From the NCBI GenBank assembly GCA_003577145.1, contig QEUP01000003.1:89832-153831 (forward strand): a stretch of 64,000 nt of DNA, given 5' to 3'. Shown one piece after another: positions 7,877-16,021 of this stretch (its first letter is position 1; every line of letters begins with the position of its first letter). This DNA is from Acidobacteriota bacterium (lineage in GTDB: Bacteria; Actinomycetota; Acidimicrobiia; Acidimicrobiales; Microtrichaceae). A model generated the notes under the pieces. It made no database searches and was not told the origin of the DNA. It saw only the letters and a program-made list of their open reading frames with translations. Both the position numbers and the translations under genes were made by a program.

Positions 7877-8185
7877 TCAGGCAGGTTGTTCCGCCGTCTC
7901 CTCGATGGCGACGCTGGTGTCGTCGATCGCCAAGGTGCCGGCAGCTTCGCGGCGGATGAAGGTGATGGTGAAGCCGATCAGCCCGCCGAGGAAAGGGCCG
8001 ATGAAGAACCCGGGCAGGAGGGCGAGGGTAGCGGCATCGCCCACTGTCGGCGCACCCCAGAGCGCGAGCAGGAACGACAGCCCGTAGGTGAAGGGGATGC
8101 CCACGGCGATGCCGATCGCGAGTATGCGACCCACGTCCTGGTCGTCGAGCTTCGGTTCGTCGTGCAACGTGTGAGACTCGCTCAT
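7877..8185 (-). CDS. Small two-span membrane protein of unknown function
   Basis: 102 residues with two hydrophobic segments at about 22-45 and 52-76, flanked by acidic ends (SESHTLHDEPKLDDQD and AIDDTSVAIEETAEQ). I do not recognise a family. It converges on the VIT-type gene (65 bases between stops) and lies 47 bases downstream of the phoD-like gene's partner-facing side on the opposite reading order, so it has its own promoter region only if transcription starts between 8186 and 8232. Coding is supported by typical codon use and a clean hydrophobic pattern. Confidence 0.55.
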   Translation of the reverse strand: MSESHTLHDEPKLDDQDVGRILAIGIAVGIPFTYGLSFLLALWGAPTVGDAATLALLPGFFIGPFLGGLIGFTITFIRREAAGTLAIDDTSVAIEETAEQPA

Positions 8186-8232
8186 GACCCCTCCACGGTA
8201 ATGGCCGGGAATGGTAGTTGCGCGGCGCCGAG

Positions 8233-9825
8233 TCAGAACAACTCGGTGAGAACATCGGTCGAGCCGTTGGCGACCGTGAAGCGAGCGGCGGTGGATGCAG
8301 CGGCTTCGAACGTCTGCGTGTCGACGACCTTGAAGTCCACGACGGCGCGGTCGGGCGTCATCTCGATGAGCCCGTACCCCTTGCGGACCAGGTCGACGAA
8401 GTTGAACGGGGGCCGGAAGATGGCGATGAGTCTCTGGATGAACTCGGCCAGCCCCGGATCGAGGATGTCGAGGGCATGGGAGGTGATCGAGCCTCCCACG
8501 AACTCGTTGGCGACGCGTGGAGAGGTCTCGTCGTCGTAATCCACGCTGAGGGTTGCCTGCCAGAAGCTGTGGATGTCACCGGTGAGGAAGACGACGTTGT
8601 CGATCCCCTCGCTGTGCAGGTGGGCGAGCAGGAGGTCCCGCTCCCATTGGAAGCCGTCCCACTGGTCGGAGTTGATGTAGATACCGGCGTGATCCGGTAG
8701 TTCGGGTAACAGGGCACGGATGGAGGGCTCGTCGAGGTCGATTGCGCGCGCAGGATGGATCATCACAGGGTTACCGACGACCTTCCAGCAGATGTTGTCG
8801 CGTTCGGCGGCTTCGAGCCCGGTCAGTAGCCAGTTGCGCTGGGCCTCACCGAGAAGGGTTCGCCCCTCCCGGGTCATCTCTATGCCCGGATCGCCGAAAT
8901 TGGCGAGGCTCTCGACCTCGTAGTCGCGGTACTGCCGGCTGTCCAGCACGAAGATCTCGGCGAGGGTCCCCCAGCGGATCGACCGGTAGACGCGGGTGGT
9001 GCCATCGACGGGCATCACCGGCATGTACTCGAACCATGCCTGGTAGGCGGCTGCCGCCCGCGCCGGGTCAGCTGCCAGTGAGCTCTTGGAGTAGTTGTCG
9101 CGGAACTCGTGGTCATCCCACACCGGCAGGAAGGGATGGTTGGCGTGCACCGCCTGCAACGCCGCATCGCTGCGGTACATGCGGTACTTGGCGCGGTAGT
9201 CCTCGAGCGTGGACGCGGAGCCGACGGTATCGAGGCGGATGCCGCCGCTGCCGCCGGACTCGTAGATGTAATCCCCGAGGTGGACGACAGCGTCGATGTC
9301 CTCCTCGGCGAGGCTGCGGTGGGCTGTGTAGTAGCCGGCTTCCCAGTGCTGGCAACTGCAGAAGCCCAGCCGCAGCCGCTGCGGACCGGTACCCGATGGT
9401 ACGGTCCGGGTGCGTCCCACCGGGCTGTAGTGCCCGTCGGCTCGGAACTGGAAGAAGTATGTGCTCCCCGGGCGGAGGCGACCGACGAGGATCTTCACCG
9501 TGTTGTCGACGGCCGGGTTCACGGTCGTGGTGCCGCGCGCGACGATCCGGTGCATCCTGGGGTCGGTTGCAACCGCCCAGTCAGCCGACGTGGGAGCGGT
9601 ACCGTCGGAACGGGCCACTCGTGTCCACAAGACGACCTCGGTCGAGGAGTGGAGGCCCGACACGACGCCCGAGGCGAAGAGGCCACCGCTGCCGGCGCTC
9701 GACGGGACCCCGCGAGCCGCCGTCCATGGCTCTGCCGCCGCGTCCGAACCCGAACCGACGCCGCCCAGCACGGCTGCCGCACCGACTCCGCCTGCGCCGA
9801 CCTTGAAGAACTCGCGCCGTCTCAT
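8233..9825 (-). CDS. phoD: PhoD-like alkaline phosphatase/phosphodiesterase, Tat-exported
   Basis: 530 residues. The start MRRREFFKVGAGGVGAAAVL is a twin-arginine signal (RRREFFK) with a hydrophobic core, so the enzyme is exported folded. After the N-terminal Fn3-like domain (STEVVLWTRV, RPGSTYFFQFRADG) come metal-centre motifs of PhoD: CSCQHWEAGYY, VVHLGDYIYE, WDDHEFRDNYSK and, near the end, FLTGDIHSFWQ. PhoD enzymes release phosphate from phosphoesters using Fe3+ and Ca2+. The ATG at 9825 has a GGAGGGG ribosome site and is 16 bases from the stop of the upstream secreted-hydrolase gene on the same strand, so the two probably form an operon. No Pho-box-like repeat was obvious upstream. Confidence 0.88.
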   Translation of the reverse strand: MRRREFFKVGAGGVGAAAVLGGVGSGSDAAAEPWTAARGVPSSAGSGGLFASGVVSGLHSSTEVVLWTRVARSDGTAPTSADWAVATDPRMHRIVARGTTTVNPAVDNTVKILVGRLRPGSTYFFQFRADGHYSPVGRTRTVPSGTGPQRLRLGFCSCQHWEAGYYTAHRSLAEEDIDAVVHLGDYIYESGGSGGIRLDTVGSASTLEDYRAKYRMYRSDAALQAVHANHPFLPVWDDHEFRDNYSKSSLAADPARAAAAYQAWFEYMPVMPVDGTTRVYRSIRWGTLAEIFVLDSRQYRDYEVESLANFGDPGIEMTREGRTLLGEAQRNWLLTGLEAAERDNICWKVVGNPVMIHPARAIDLDEPSIRALLPELPDHAGIYINSDQWDGFQWERDLLLAHLHSEGIDNVVFLTGDIHSFWQATLSVDYDDETSPRVANEFVGGSITSHALDILDPGLAEFIQRLIAIFRPPFNFVDLVRKGYGLIEMTPDRAVVDFKVVDTQTFEAAASTAARFTVANGSTDVLTELF

Positions 9826-9841
9826 GTGCCCCTCCGGTCCG

Positions 9842-11974
9842 TCATGGTAAGGGGTCGTACCGGAGACACGGGAAGGCCGGCGACGACACGAACTCGGGTG
9901 GCGCCTCCACCACCGGTGTCTGGCCGCCTGCCAGCGATTCGAGGAACGACAAGGCCAGCTCCGGGTGAACGATCGAGCCGAAGTGGCCGGTATCGAGCTG
10001 GACCTCCACGGCCGTGCGCCCGTCGGGCAGGTTGGAGCTGACCGGGAAGTCCACCGTGGGGGTCTCCGCCGCGGCGGACCCGAAGACGGGGTGATACAGG
10101 GGATGCGCCACCTCCCAGCCGGCGGATGTGGCCAGGTGTGTCTGGGTTTCGATGGGCGAGCAGCCGTCGTGTATCCCGCTGATCGACAACACATGTGCCT
10201 GGTCGATGTGGGGTCCGTAGGCCGCGGCATCGCCCCCTTCCGCTATCGCCTGCACCGCCTGAACGATCGGGTGGAACATGTCCAGCTCATCTCCGGGTAT
10301 CCCCAGCAAGCCCTCGACGAGGGGACGGATGTCGCCACGATGAAGCAGCGTGTGGTAGAGACCGCCGCCTCCGGAGGACAGCAGGCCCGCGTCCAGGTCG
10401 CTGTCCACCGCGAGCGCGTGAGGCACGGTGAGTGCTCCTTGGCTGTGACCTGAGATGACTATCAAGTCGTCATCGGTGGTCACCTCGCCGGTGGTCGCCA
10501 GGGCGGTTCCGTCGAAGGAGAGCCCCTCCATCAGCCGCTTCAAGAAGAGGTTGTCGGCGGTCTGTTGGAGCTGGTTGGTGCGGCCGGCTTCGGGGTTCAG
10601 GAAGTTGAAGAACAACAGCTCGGTCGGGAGGCCGGGGACGGTCCGATCGCCGCTGTAAAGCGGTGCAACCGATGCCACCGCGTACGGAAGGTCTGTGGAC
10701 CCGAAGTAGGAGATGTCGTCGGCGTTGGCGAAGCCCCCGGTGCCGTCCATGAACAGCAGGATCGGCCAGCCCTCAGCGGGGGCGTCCCCGCAGGGGATGG
10801 CCAGCTCCAGGTCGACCGTCTCGGTTCCCTGCTGCACCGCCTTGCCATCAGGGCCGATGACGATGTCGCCACCCGAGAGGAGGTAGGGGCGTGTGCCCTC
10901 CTGCCACAGCGGGAGCTCGACTGTCCCGGTGATCCGGGTGTCGCCAGAGGGGCCGGCACACGTGCCCTCCGAGATGCTGAGGGGCGCGGGGTCGGGAAGT
11001 TCCTCGATGGCCCCGGCGATGGCTTCCATCTCCGCAGTGGCGTCCTGTGTGGTGAAGACCGAGAAGGCGACGACATCAGAAGCTGCCCATGGCGTGTGGG
11101 CCTCGACATATGCGTAGACGTCGTCTCGCTGCTCGCGTAGCGCGGTCCAGCGGCTGAGGTTCACCGGCTCGAGGGGGGTCCACGGGTCGTCGAGCTGATC
11201 GAGGAGCGGTGAACGAACCAGCGGCTCACCCCCGACGTCGCGAACCCCGTTGGTGACGACAGCCGCGTAACGCGCCTTCTCCTCCAAGGGGTGCCCGGGG
11301 TAGGGGAGCAGTGTTAGCAGGTTGTCGGGGCGTGCAACCGAACCCGATTGGTGGAAGTCGACGAGGAGCGGGACCGGCGGCGCAGACGGGTCGTCGAGGG
11401 GCACCAGGAGGACCGGGGAGGCGGTGGTCATGGCGGTCTCGACGGAGGGAAGCGAGGTCGGGTCCACGGCCGAGCTGGTCTGGAAGTAGGAGGCCGAATT
11501 GATGCCGAAGCCCTCGGTCATATCCGAGCCGGAGGCGAGGACGGCCTTCATGAGCGGGCTCTGGTCGCTGTAGGGAAAGCCGACGAGGTCCATGGTCCCG
11601 TCGGCGTCGAGCCGAGTGTCGTTGGGCCATGGCATGGTGAAGAAGCCGCCGTGATGCCCAGGTTCCATGAGCACTCGCGTTCCCGGGGGCGGCGGGTCGC
11701 ATCCGAGTGCCGCGCAAATCCAGGCGTCGGTGGCGGCGTCGATGGCGTTGCCGGCCTCGATGAGGCCGACATCACGAAGCAGCTGAGCGAGGTTCCGCAG
11801 GATCGCGCTCACCACCATGACCACGAAGGTGGTGATTGGATCCGCCTCTGCCCACGCCTCGGCCGTTGCTGCTGCCCGGCTGGTATCGGGTACCGCAGAC
11901 GTCACCGGCGCGCTCATGCCACTCACCAACGAGATCGCCAGCACCACTGAGCCGAAGACGAACCGCCGTCGCAT
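9842..11974 (-). CDS. Large secreted alpha/beta-hydrolase-like protein
   Basis: 710 residues with an N-terminal signal peptide (MRRRFVFGSVVLAISLVSG, Ala-rich cleavage region near 25-35). A nucleophile-elbow motif GHSQG at 509-513 gives Ser511; candidates for the other triad residues are Asp603 (GIHDGCSP) and His664 (DTGHFG), in the right order and spacing for the fold. The first 400 residues include MPWPNDTRLDADG and an extended beta-rich region and may be a substrate-binding or lid domain. It is likely an extracellular esterase or lipase. It lies 16 bases upstream of the Tat-exported PhoD gene on the same strand, so one possibility is joint use of phospho- or acyl-esters outside the cell. 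I do not recognise a named family. Confidence 0.65.
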   Translation of the reverse strand: MRRRFVFGSVVLAISLVSGMSAPVTSAVPDTSRAAATAEAWAEADPITTFVVMVVSAILRNLAQLLRDVGLIEAGNAIDAATDAWICAALGCDPPPPGTRVLMEPGHHGGFFTMPWPNDTRLDADGTMDLVGFPYSDQSPLMKAVLASGSDMTEGFGINSASYFQTSSAVDPTSLPSVETAMTTASPVLLVPLDDPSAPPVPLLVDFHQSGSVARPDNLLTLLPYPGHPLEEKARYAAVVTNGVRDVGGEPLVRSPLLDQLDDPWTPLEPVNLSRWTALREQRDDVYAYVEAHTPWAASDVVAFSVFTTQDATAEMEAIAGAIEELPDPAPLSISEGTCAGPSGDTRITGTVELPLWQEGTRPYLLSGGDIVIGPDGKAVQQGTETVDLELAIPCGDAPAEGWPILLFMDGTGGFANADDISYFGSTDLPYAVASVAPLYSGDRTVPGLPTELLFFNFLNPEAGRTNQLQQTADNLFLKRLMEGLSFDGTALATTGEVTTDDDLIVISGHSQGALTVPHALAVDSDLDAGLLSSGGGGLYHTLLHRGDIRPLVEGLLGIPGDELDMFHPIVQAVQAIAEGGDAAAYGPHIDQAHVLSISGIHDGCSPIETQTHLATSAGWEVAHPLYHPVFGSAAAETPTVDFPVSSNLPDGRTAVEVQLDTGHFGSIVHPELALSFLESLAGGQTPVVEAPPEFVSSPAFPCLRYDPLP

Positions 11975-12070
11975 ACGCCACCCCCGTCGTAACCCGCCCT
12001 AGGGACCATCCATCTCGCTGGACCGCACGCTAGCAGTTGCCGAGCGGGCTCATCGCTGGAACCGTAGGTG

Positions 12071-13318
12071 TCATGGCCTCACCAGGCGGAGCACCACGAC
12101 GGTGTTGGTACCGCCGAATCCGAAACCGTTCTTGAGCAGGATCTCGGAGCCCTGCTGGCGGTCGAGGTCGGGCACGTAGTCCAGGTCGCACTCGGGGTCG
12201 GGTTCGCTGAGCCCGACGGTCGGCAGAACCCGGCCCTCGCTCATCGCCTGGAGGGCGAGTATCGACTCCATGGCCGCCGACGCAGCGAAGGCGTGACCGT
12301 GCATCGACTTGGTTGCCGAGACCGGGACGTCGTAGGCGTGGTCTCCCAGAGCGCTCTTCAGCGCCGCGGTCTCAGCGGTGTCGGTCAAGGTGCCCACACC
12401 GTGGGCGCTCACGTAGTCGACGTCGGTGGGCCCGATCCCCGCGTCCCGCAGGGCCAGCTCGATGGTGCGGGCCCAGGAGCCGGGCTCTGGGGCCCACATG
12501 TGATAGGCGTCTTCGGTCATGGCCGACCCGAGCAGTTCGGCGTAGATGCGCGCACCACGGCTCACCGCGTGGTCCCACTCCTCGACGACGAAGAAGCCCG
12601 ATCCCTCACCGAGCACCATGCCTGCTCGCGCCGCGTCGAACGGCCGGTAGCACCCCTCCGGGTCGTCGGTCGGGTTCATCGCTCGGGCCGTGAGGAACGA
12701 GCCTATGGTCATGGGCGTGACCGGTGACTCGGTGCCGCCCGCCACGACGATGTCGGCTCTACCGGCCCGGATCTGATCGCCCGCCAGTGTCAGGACCGAA
12801 GCGCCGCTGGCGCAGGCGGTGCTCATCACCAGGTTCGGTCCGCGGAAGCCGTGGCGCATGGCCATCTGGGCCGCCGGGGCGGTCGTCGAGATCTGCGGAG
12901 CCACCGATCCGCTCAGACGGTGGGCCTTGCCTTCCTCGAACACGTCCCAGCACATGCGGTGATACAGGTCGATGGAGGGGCAAGCACTGCCGATGACGAT
13001 GCCCACCCTTTCCCGGACGGCTTCGTCGGGGGGGATGGCTGCGTCGGTGATGGCCTCCTCGCCGGCGACCAGGGCGTAGAGCGTGCCCCTCGAATAGGTC
13101 TTGCGGATCTTGGGGTTGATCACGTGCTCCGCGTCGAGGTCCACGACCGTTGCGGCAACCCGGCACTTGAGCTGTTCGCCGTGCTCGCCCCACAGGAGCT
13201 CGTCGCAGCGCCGGAAGCCGGTGATGCCCTTGCAGGCCGTCTCGTACGATTCGCGGGCCGTGTGTCCGAGCGCTGACACCATGCCCATGCCGGTTATGGC
13301 AATGCGCTTGTCTTCCAT
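12071..13318 (-). CDS. Beta-ketoacyl-ACP synthase II-like (FabF family)
   Basis: 415 residues of thiolase fold. The catalytic Cys169 is in TACASG; the two active-site histidines are His307 (SAHGVGT, where most enzymes have HGTGT) and His342 (SMHGHAFAAS), with Lys337 in ATKSMHGH. The C-terminal GFGFGGTN glycine loop is intact. It would condense malonyl-ACP with an acyl primer. No acyl carrier protein, FabG or FabD gene is nearby, so it is a stand-alone copy, perhaps for a specialised lipid or polyketide rather than the main fatty acid cycle. It is divergent from the MtfA-like gene. Confidence 0.82.
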   Translation of the reverse strand: MEDKRIAITGMGMVSALGHTARESYETACKGITGFRRCDELLWGEHGEQLKCRVAATVVDLDAEHVINPKIRKTYSRGTLYALVAGEEAITDAAIPPDEAVRERVGIVIGSACPSIDLYHRMCWDVFEEGKAHRLSGSVAPQISTTAPAAQMAMRHGFRGPNLVMSTACASGASVLTLAGDQIRAGRADIVVAGGTESPVTPMTIGSFLTARAMNPTDDPEGCYRPFDAARAGMVLGEGSGFFVVEEWDHAVSRGARIYAELLGSAMTEDAYHMWAPEPGSWARTIELALRDAGIGPTDVDYVSAHGVGTLTDTAETAALKSALGDHAYDVPVSATKSMHGHAFAASAAMESILALQAMSEGRVLPTVGLSEPDPECDLDYVPDLDRQQGSEILLKNGFGFGGTNTVVVLRLVRP

Positions 13319-13423
13319 CGTCCCGCCTTGAAACCCAGTCGGTCTCTGATCCGCCGTAGACCATCAAGACTAGAGGGTCTGTCGGAGTGCTCGCATGAGC
13401 CCGTTACGCTGGCACCGACCTTC

Positions 13424-14215
13424 ATGCTGCACTGGCTTCACGACCGACGTCGACGCGAGATCCTCGAACAGCCGTTTCCCGATGAGTGGCGGGATGTGTT
13501 GCGCACAAGGATGGTCCACTACGGCTACCTCGACGACGAAGAGCGCGCCCGGCTCGAGGACATGGCACAGGTCTTCGTGGTCGAGAAGCACTGGGAGGGC
13601 TGCGCGGGGTTCGAGGTGACAGACGACGTGAAGGTCACCGTCGCGGGCCAGGCGTGTCTGCTGCTGCTCGGTCTACAGCACCTGCTCTACAGCAACGTGT
13701 TCAGCATCCTGCTGTATCCGTCTGCTGTGAGGCTTCCGGCACAGCCGCGACCGATCGGCGGCGGGCCGATCGTGGACGCAAGCCCGATGCCCATTGCCGG
13801 TGAGGCTCGTTTCCGCGGACCTGTGCTGTTGGTCTGGGACAAGGTCCGTGAGGGTGCCTTCCATCCGCAGCGGGGGCACAACGTCGTGTACCACGAGTTC
13901 GCCCACAAGCTGGACATGCTCGACGGCACCATCGACGGCACTCCGCCGCTGGCCGACAGCTCCGAGTACCAGCGGTGGGTGGACGTCTGCACCGGGGAGT
14001 ACGAGGCTCTGCGCAAGCGGAGCGGCCGGGGGGAGAAGACCTTTCTCGACCCCTACGGCGCCACCAACCCGGGTGAGTTCTTCGCCGTCGCCACCGAGTA
14101 CTTCTTCGACAGGCCCGAGCGGATGGCTCACGCGACCCCTGACCTGTACGACGTCCTGCGAGGCTTCTACAACCAGGACCCCGCCGAGCGCGAGAGGCGG
14201 TACCAGCACAGTTGA
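13424..14215 (+). CDS. MtfA/M90 family zinc peptidase
   Basis: 263 residues from the ATG at 13424; the frame is open back to 13328 but the family-like sequence begins at MLHWLHDRRRREILEQPFPD. The metal motif HEFAH is at 157-161 within NVVYHEFAHKLDMLDG, and a later glutamate in NPGEFFAVATEYFF is the expected third ligand. E. coli MtfA interacts with the Mlc repressor and has aminopeptidase activity; Mlc is not seen here, so the regulatory partner is unknown. The protein is cytosolic, without a signal peptide. It converges on ppk2 with 10 bases between stops. Confidence 0.82.
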   Translation: MLHWLHDRRRREILEQPFPDEWRDVLRTRMVHYGYLDDEERARLEDMAQVFVVEKHWEGCAGFEVTDDVKVTVAGQACLLLLGLQHLLYSNVFSILLYPSAVRLPAQPRPIGGGPIVDASPMPIAGEARFRGPVLLVWDKVREGAFHPQRGHNVVYHEFAHKLDMLDGTIDGTPPLADSSEYQRWVDVCTGEYEALRKRSGRGEKTFLDPYGATNPGEFFAVATEYFFDRPERMAHATPDLYDVLRGFYNQDPAERERRYQHS

Positions 14216-14225
14216 ACGGTCTGAC

Positions 14226-15065
14226 TCAGGCTGGTGTCTCGGCTCGGTAGATGTCGGGGAAGAGCTCGCGGGGAGTGCCGACGATGGTCGGGTCGGCTTC
14301 ACGGACGATCTCGTCGTTCTTGTCGGCGTAGGGAACTGCCGCGAGCACGTGGCGGATCGCGTTCACCCGGGCTGTCCTCTTGTCGTTGGAGTTGATGACG
14401 AACCAGGGTGCCTCGTGGGTGTGGGTGTGCAGGAACATGTCGTTCTGTGCCTCGGTGTAGAGGTCGAACAGGTCAGGTGCCCTCTCGTCCATGGGACTCA
14501 GCTTCCAGCTCTTCAGCGGATCCTTCTTGCGGGACCGCAGCCGCTTGTGCTGCTCGTCCTTGTTCACGGCGAGGTACATCTTGAAGAGGCGGATGCCCTC
14601 GTCGACCAGCGACTGCTCGAGGGGGGTGACCTGGCGCATGAAACGCGCATACTGCTCAGGGGTGCAAAAGCCCATCACCTTCTCGACACCGGCGCGGTTG
14701 TACCACGAGCGGTCGTAGAACGCGATCTCTCCGGCCGACGGGAGGTGCGCGACGTAACGCTGGAAGTACCACTGCGTCTTCTCGATGTCGCTAGGCACCG
14801 GGAGAGCAACGTGGGGTGCGCTCCTGGGGTTCAGGTGCTCCCTGAAGCGGAGGATCGTCCCTCCCTTGCCGGCAGTGTCCCTGCCCTCGAACAGCAGCAG
14901 TAGCCGCTCACCCGTGTCCCTCACCCAGTACTGCATCTTGACGAGCTCGACCTGCAGGTCATGGAGGGTGGACTCGTACTCTTCCCGTCCCATCTTGGGC
15001 GGGTGGTGCAGGTGCGATCCCGGCGGGTGAGCGCCGCGGGCGTGGGTCTCGACGGTCGACGTCAT
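14226..15065 (-). CDS. ppk2: Polyphosphate kinase 2 (PPK2) family
   Basis: 279 residues from the ATG at 15065 (a second in-frame ATG is at 15077). It has Walker A GRDTAGKGG at 61-69, the Walker B-like FYDRSWYNRAGVE around 117-128, and the lid region with RLRSRKKDPLKSWKLSPMD. PPK2 uses polyphosphate to phosphorylate nucleoside mono- or diphosphates. The single-domain length and the KDPLKSWKLS lid fit the class that regenerates nucleoside triphosphates, but class cannot be fixed by eye. The tRNA-Lys gene ends 44 bases upstream on the same strand, so a common transcript is possible. Confidence 0.88.
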   Translation of the reverse strand: MTSTVETHARGAHPPGSHLHHPPKMGREEYESTLHDLQVELVKMQYWVRDTGERLLLLFEGRDTAGKGGTILRFREHLNPRSAPHVALPVPSDIEKTQWYFQRYVAHLPSAGEIAFYDRSWYNRAGVEKVMGFCTPEQYARFMRQVTPLEQSLVDEGIRLFKMYLAVNKDEQHKRLRSRKKDPLKSWKLSPMDERAPDLFDLYTEAQNDMFLHTHTHEAPWFVINSNDKRTARVNAIRHVLAAVPYADKNDEIVREADPTIVGTPRELFPDIYRAETPA

Positions 15066-15109
15066 CGAAGTCCTCATCGGCTCTCGCCGGTCGAAGCTGA
15101 GCTGGCGGG

Positions 15110-15182
15110 TGGGCCGCCCGGGTCTCGAACCCGGCACCTTGGGATTAAAAGTCCCCTGCTCTACCCGATGAGCTAGCGGCCC
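15110..15182 (-). tRNA. tRNA-Lys (anticodon TTT)
   Basis: On the minus strand a 73-base cloverleaf can be folded: acceptor arms GGGCCGC and GCGGCCC, D arm around GCTCATCGGGTAGAGC, anticodon loop CTTTTAA giving anticodon TTT, and T arm CCGGG-TTCGAGA-CCCGG, with discriminator A. The CCA end is not encoded. A strong hairpin lies 11 bases upstream of its 5' end. Confidence 0.93.
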
Positions 15183-15193
15183 GGGAGCAGGTT

Positions 15194-15216
15194 AACCCTG
15201 ATCATCGATCAGGGTT
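15194..15216 (-). terminator. 10-bp hairpin before tRNA-Lys
   Basis: AACCCTGATC, loop ATC, GATCAGGGTT forms a perfect 10-bp stem. It lies 35 bases after the stop of the 159-residue gene and 11 bases before the tRNA 5' end, both read on the minus strand. It could end the upstream transcript or form a processing site; no T-run follows, which weakens the terminator call. Confidence 0.5.
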
Positions 15217-15251
15217 GACGGCCGTCCCCCGGAGGAAAGACGGCAGGAGTG

Positions 15252-15731
15252 TCAGCTGCTGGCCTGCGTCAGCCGGAACCTGAGAACCCTCCCGCCTTCG
15301 ACAGGCGTCGTCTCGTCGAGTACGAGCCCGTGGTCGCGGGAGCTGTCGAGGATTATCGATATCGCGATGTTGTCCTCGACCGGGTTCCCCTCGATGGTGA
15401 TGGCACGAGCGACGAAGACCTCGACTGTCCCACCGGGTGCCAAGCGTCCGTTCTGCAAGTCGTCGGCGATTCGGTCGATCTCCTCGAGGACCTCGCCGAC
15501 GGTGGTTGCGAGGACTGCGTCGTGTGGAGCCTGGCCAGTCGTTGCGTCGCGCAGGTCGATGACCACGTCGTCGGTCGCCTGGTCCCGGTGCCGGTAGTAG
15601 AGCAGGAAGGCCAGCGGTCCGAAGACGAGGAGCGCGATGAAGAAGAACCCGAGCATCTCGGTGGTCCGAGTCGTGAGCGGTTCTGCCGCCACGGCTGCGG
15701 CCAGTACGTAGGATTCCTCCGACATCGTCAT
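15252..15731 (-). CDS. Membrane-anchored protein of unknown function
   Basis: About 159 residues from ATG 15731 (ATG 15725 is an alternative; the frame is open further upstream but less convincing). One strong membrane segment, MLGFFFIALLVFGPLAFLLY, sits near residue 25-45, so the N-terminus is short and the rest is a cytosolic or external domain of about 110 residues with strands such as GGTVEVFVARAITIEG and NIAISIILDSS. No family recognised. It is the gene upstream of the tRNA-Lys hairpin and is divergent from the ABC1-kinase gene. Confidence 0.5.
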   Translation of the reverse strand: MTMSEESYVLAAAVAAEPLTTRTTEMLGFFFIALLVFGPLAFLLYYRHRDQATDDVVIDLRDATTGQAPHDAVLATTVGEVLEEIDRIADDLQNGRLAPGGTVEVFVARAITIEGNPVEDNIAISIILDSSRDHGLVLDETTPVEGGRVLRFRLTQASS

Positions 15732-16021
15732 CCAGGGTGACAGCCCCTTGTCGGTTGCTGCCACCTGAGAAGGCTGTCTTGCAGAGGCGGTCCGAGGCCA
15801 CGGCCTGGATCTTCCTGGGCACCTGGTCGAGTACGGAATCGCCACCTCCTTTACGGTCATCTGATCCGTGCTCTCGCCGGTTGCCACTGCGAGGGCTGTA
15901 CCGGTGGGGGATGTCGCGGTCGTCGACCGCGGTAGCCCGATTGGGAGTGCGTGCTCCTGATCTCTACTCTCTCCGTGGGATGCCGAGCCGGCGGCGGAGC
16001 CGGCGCTGCGGAGGGAACCAG

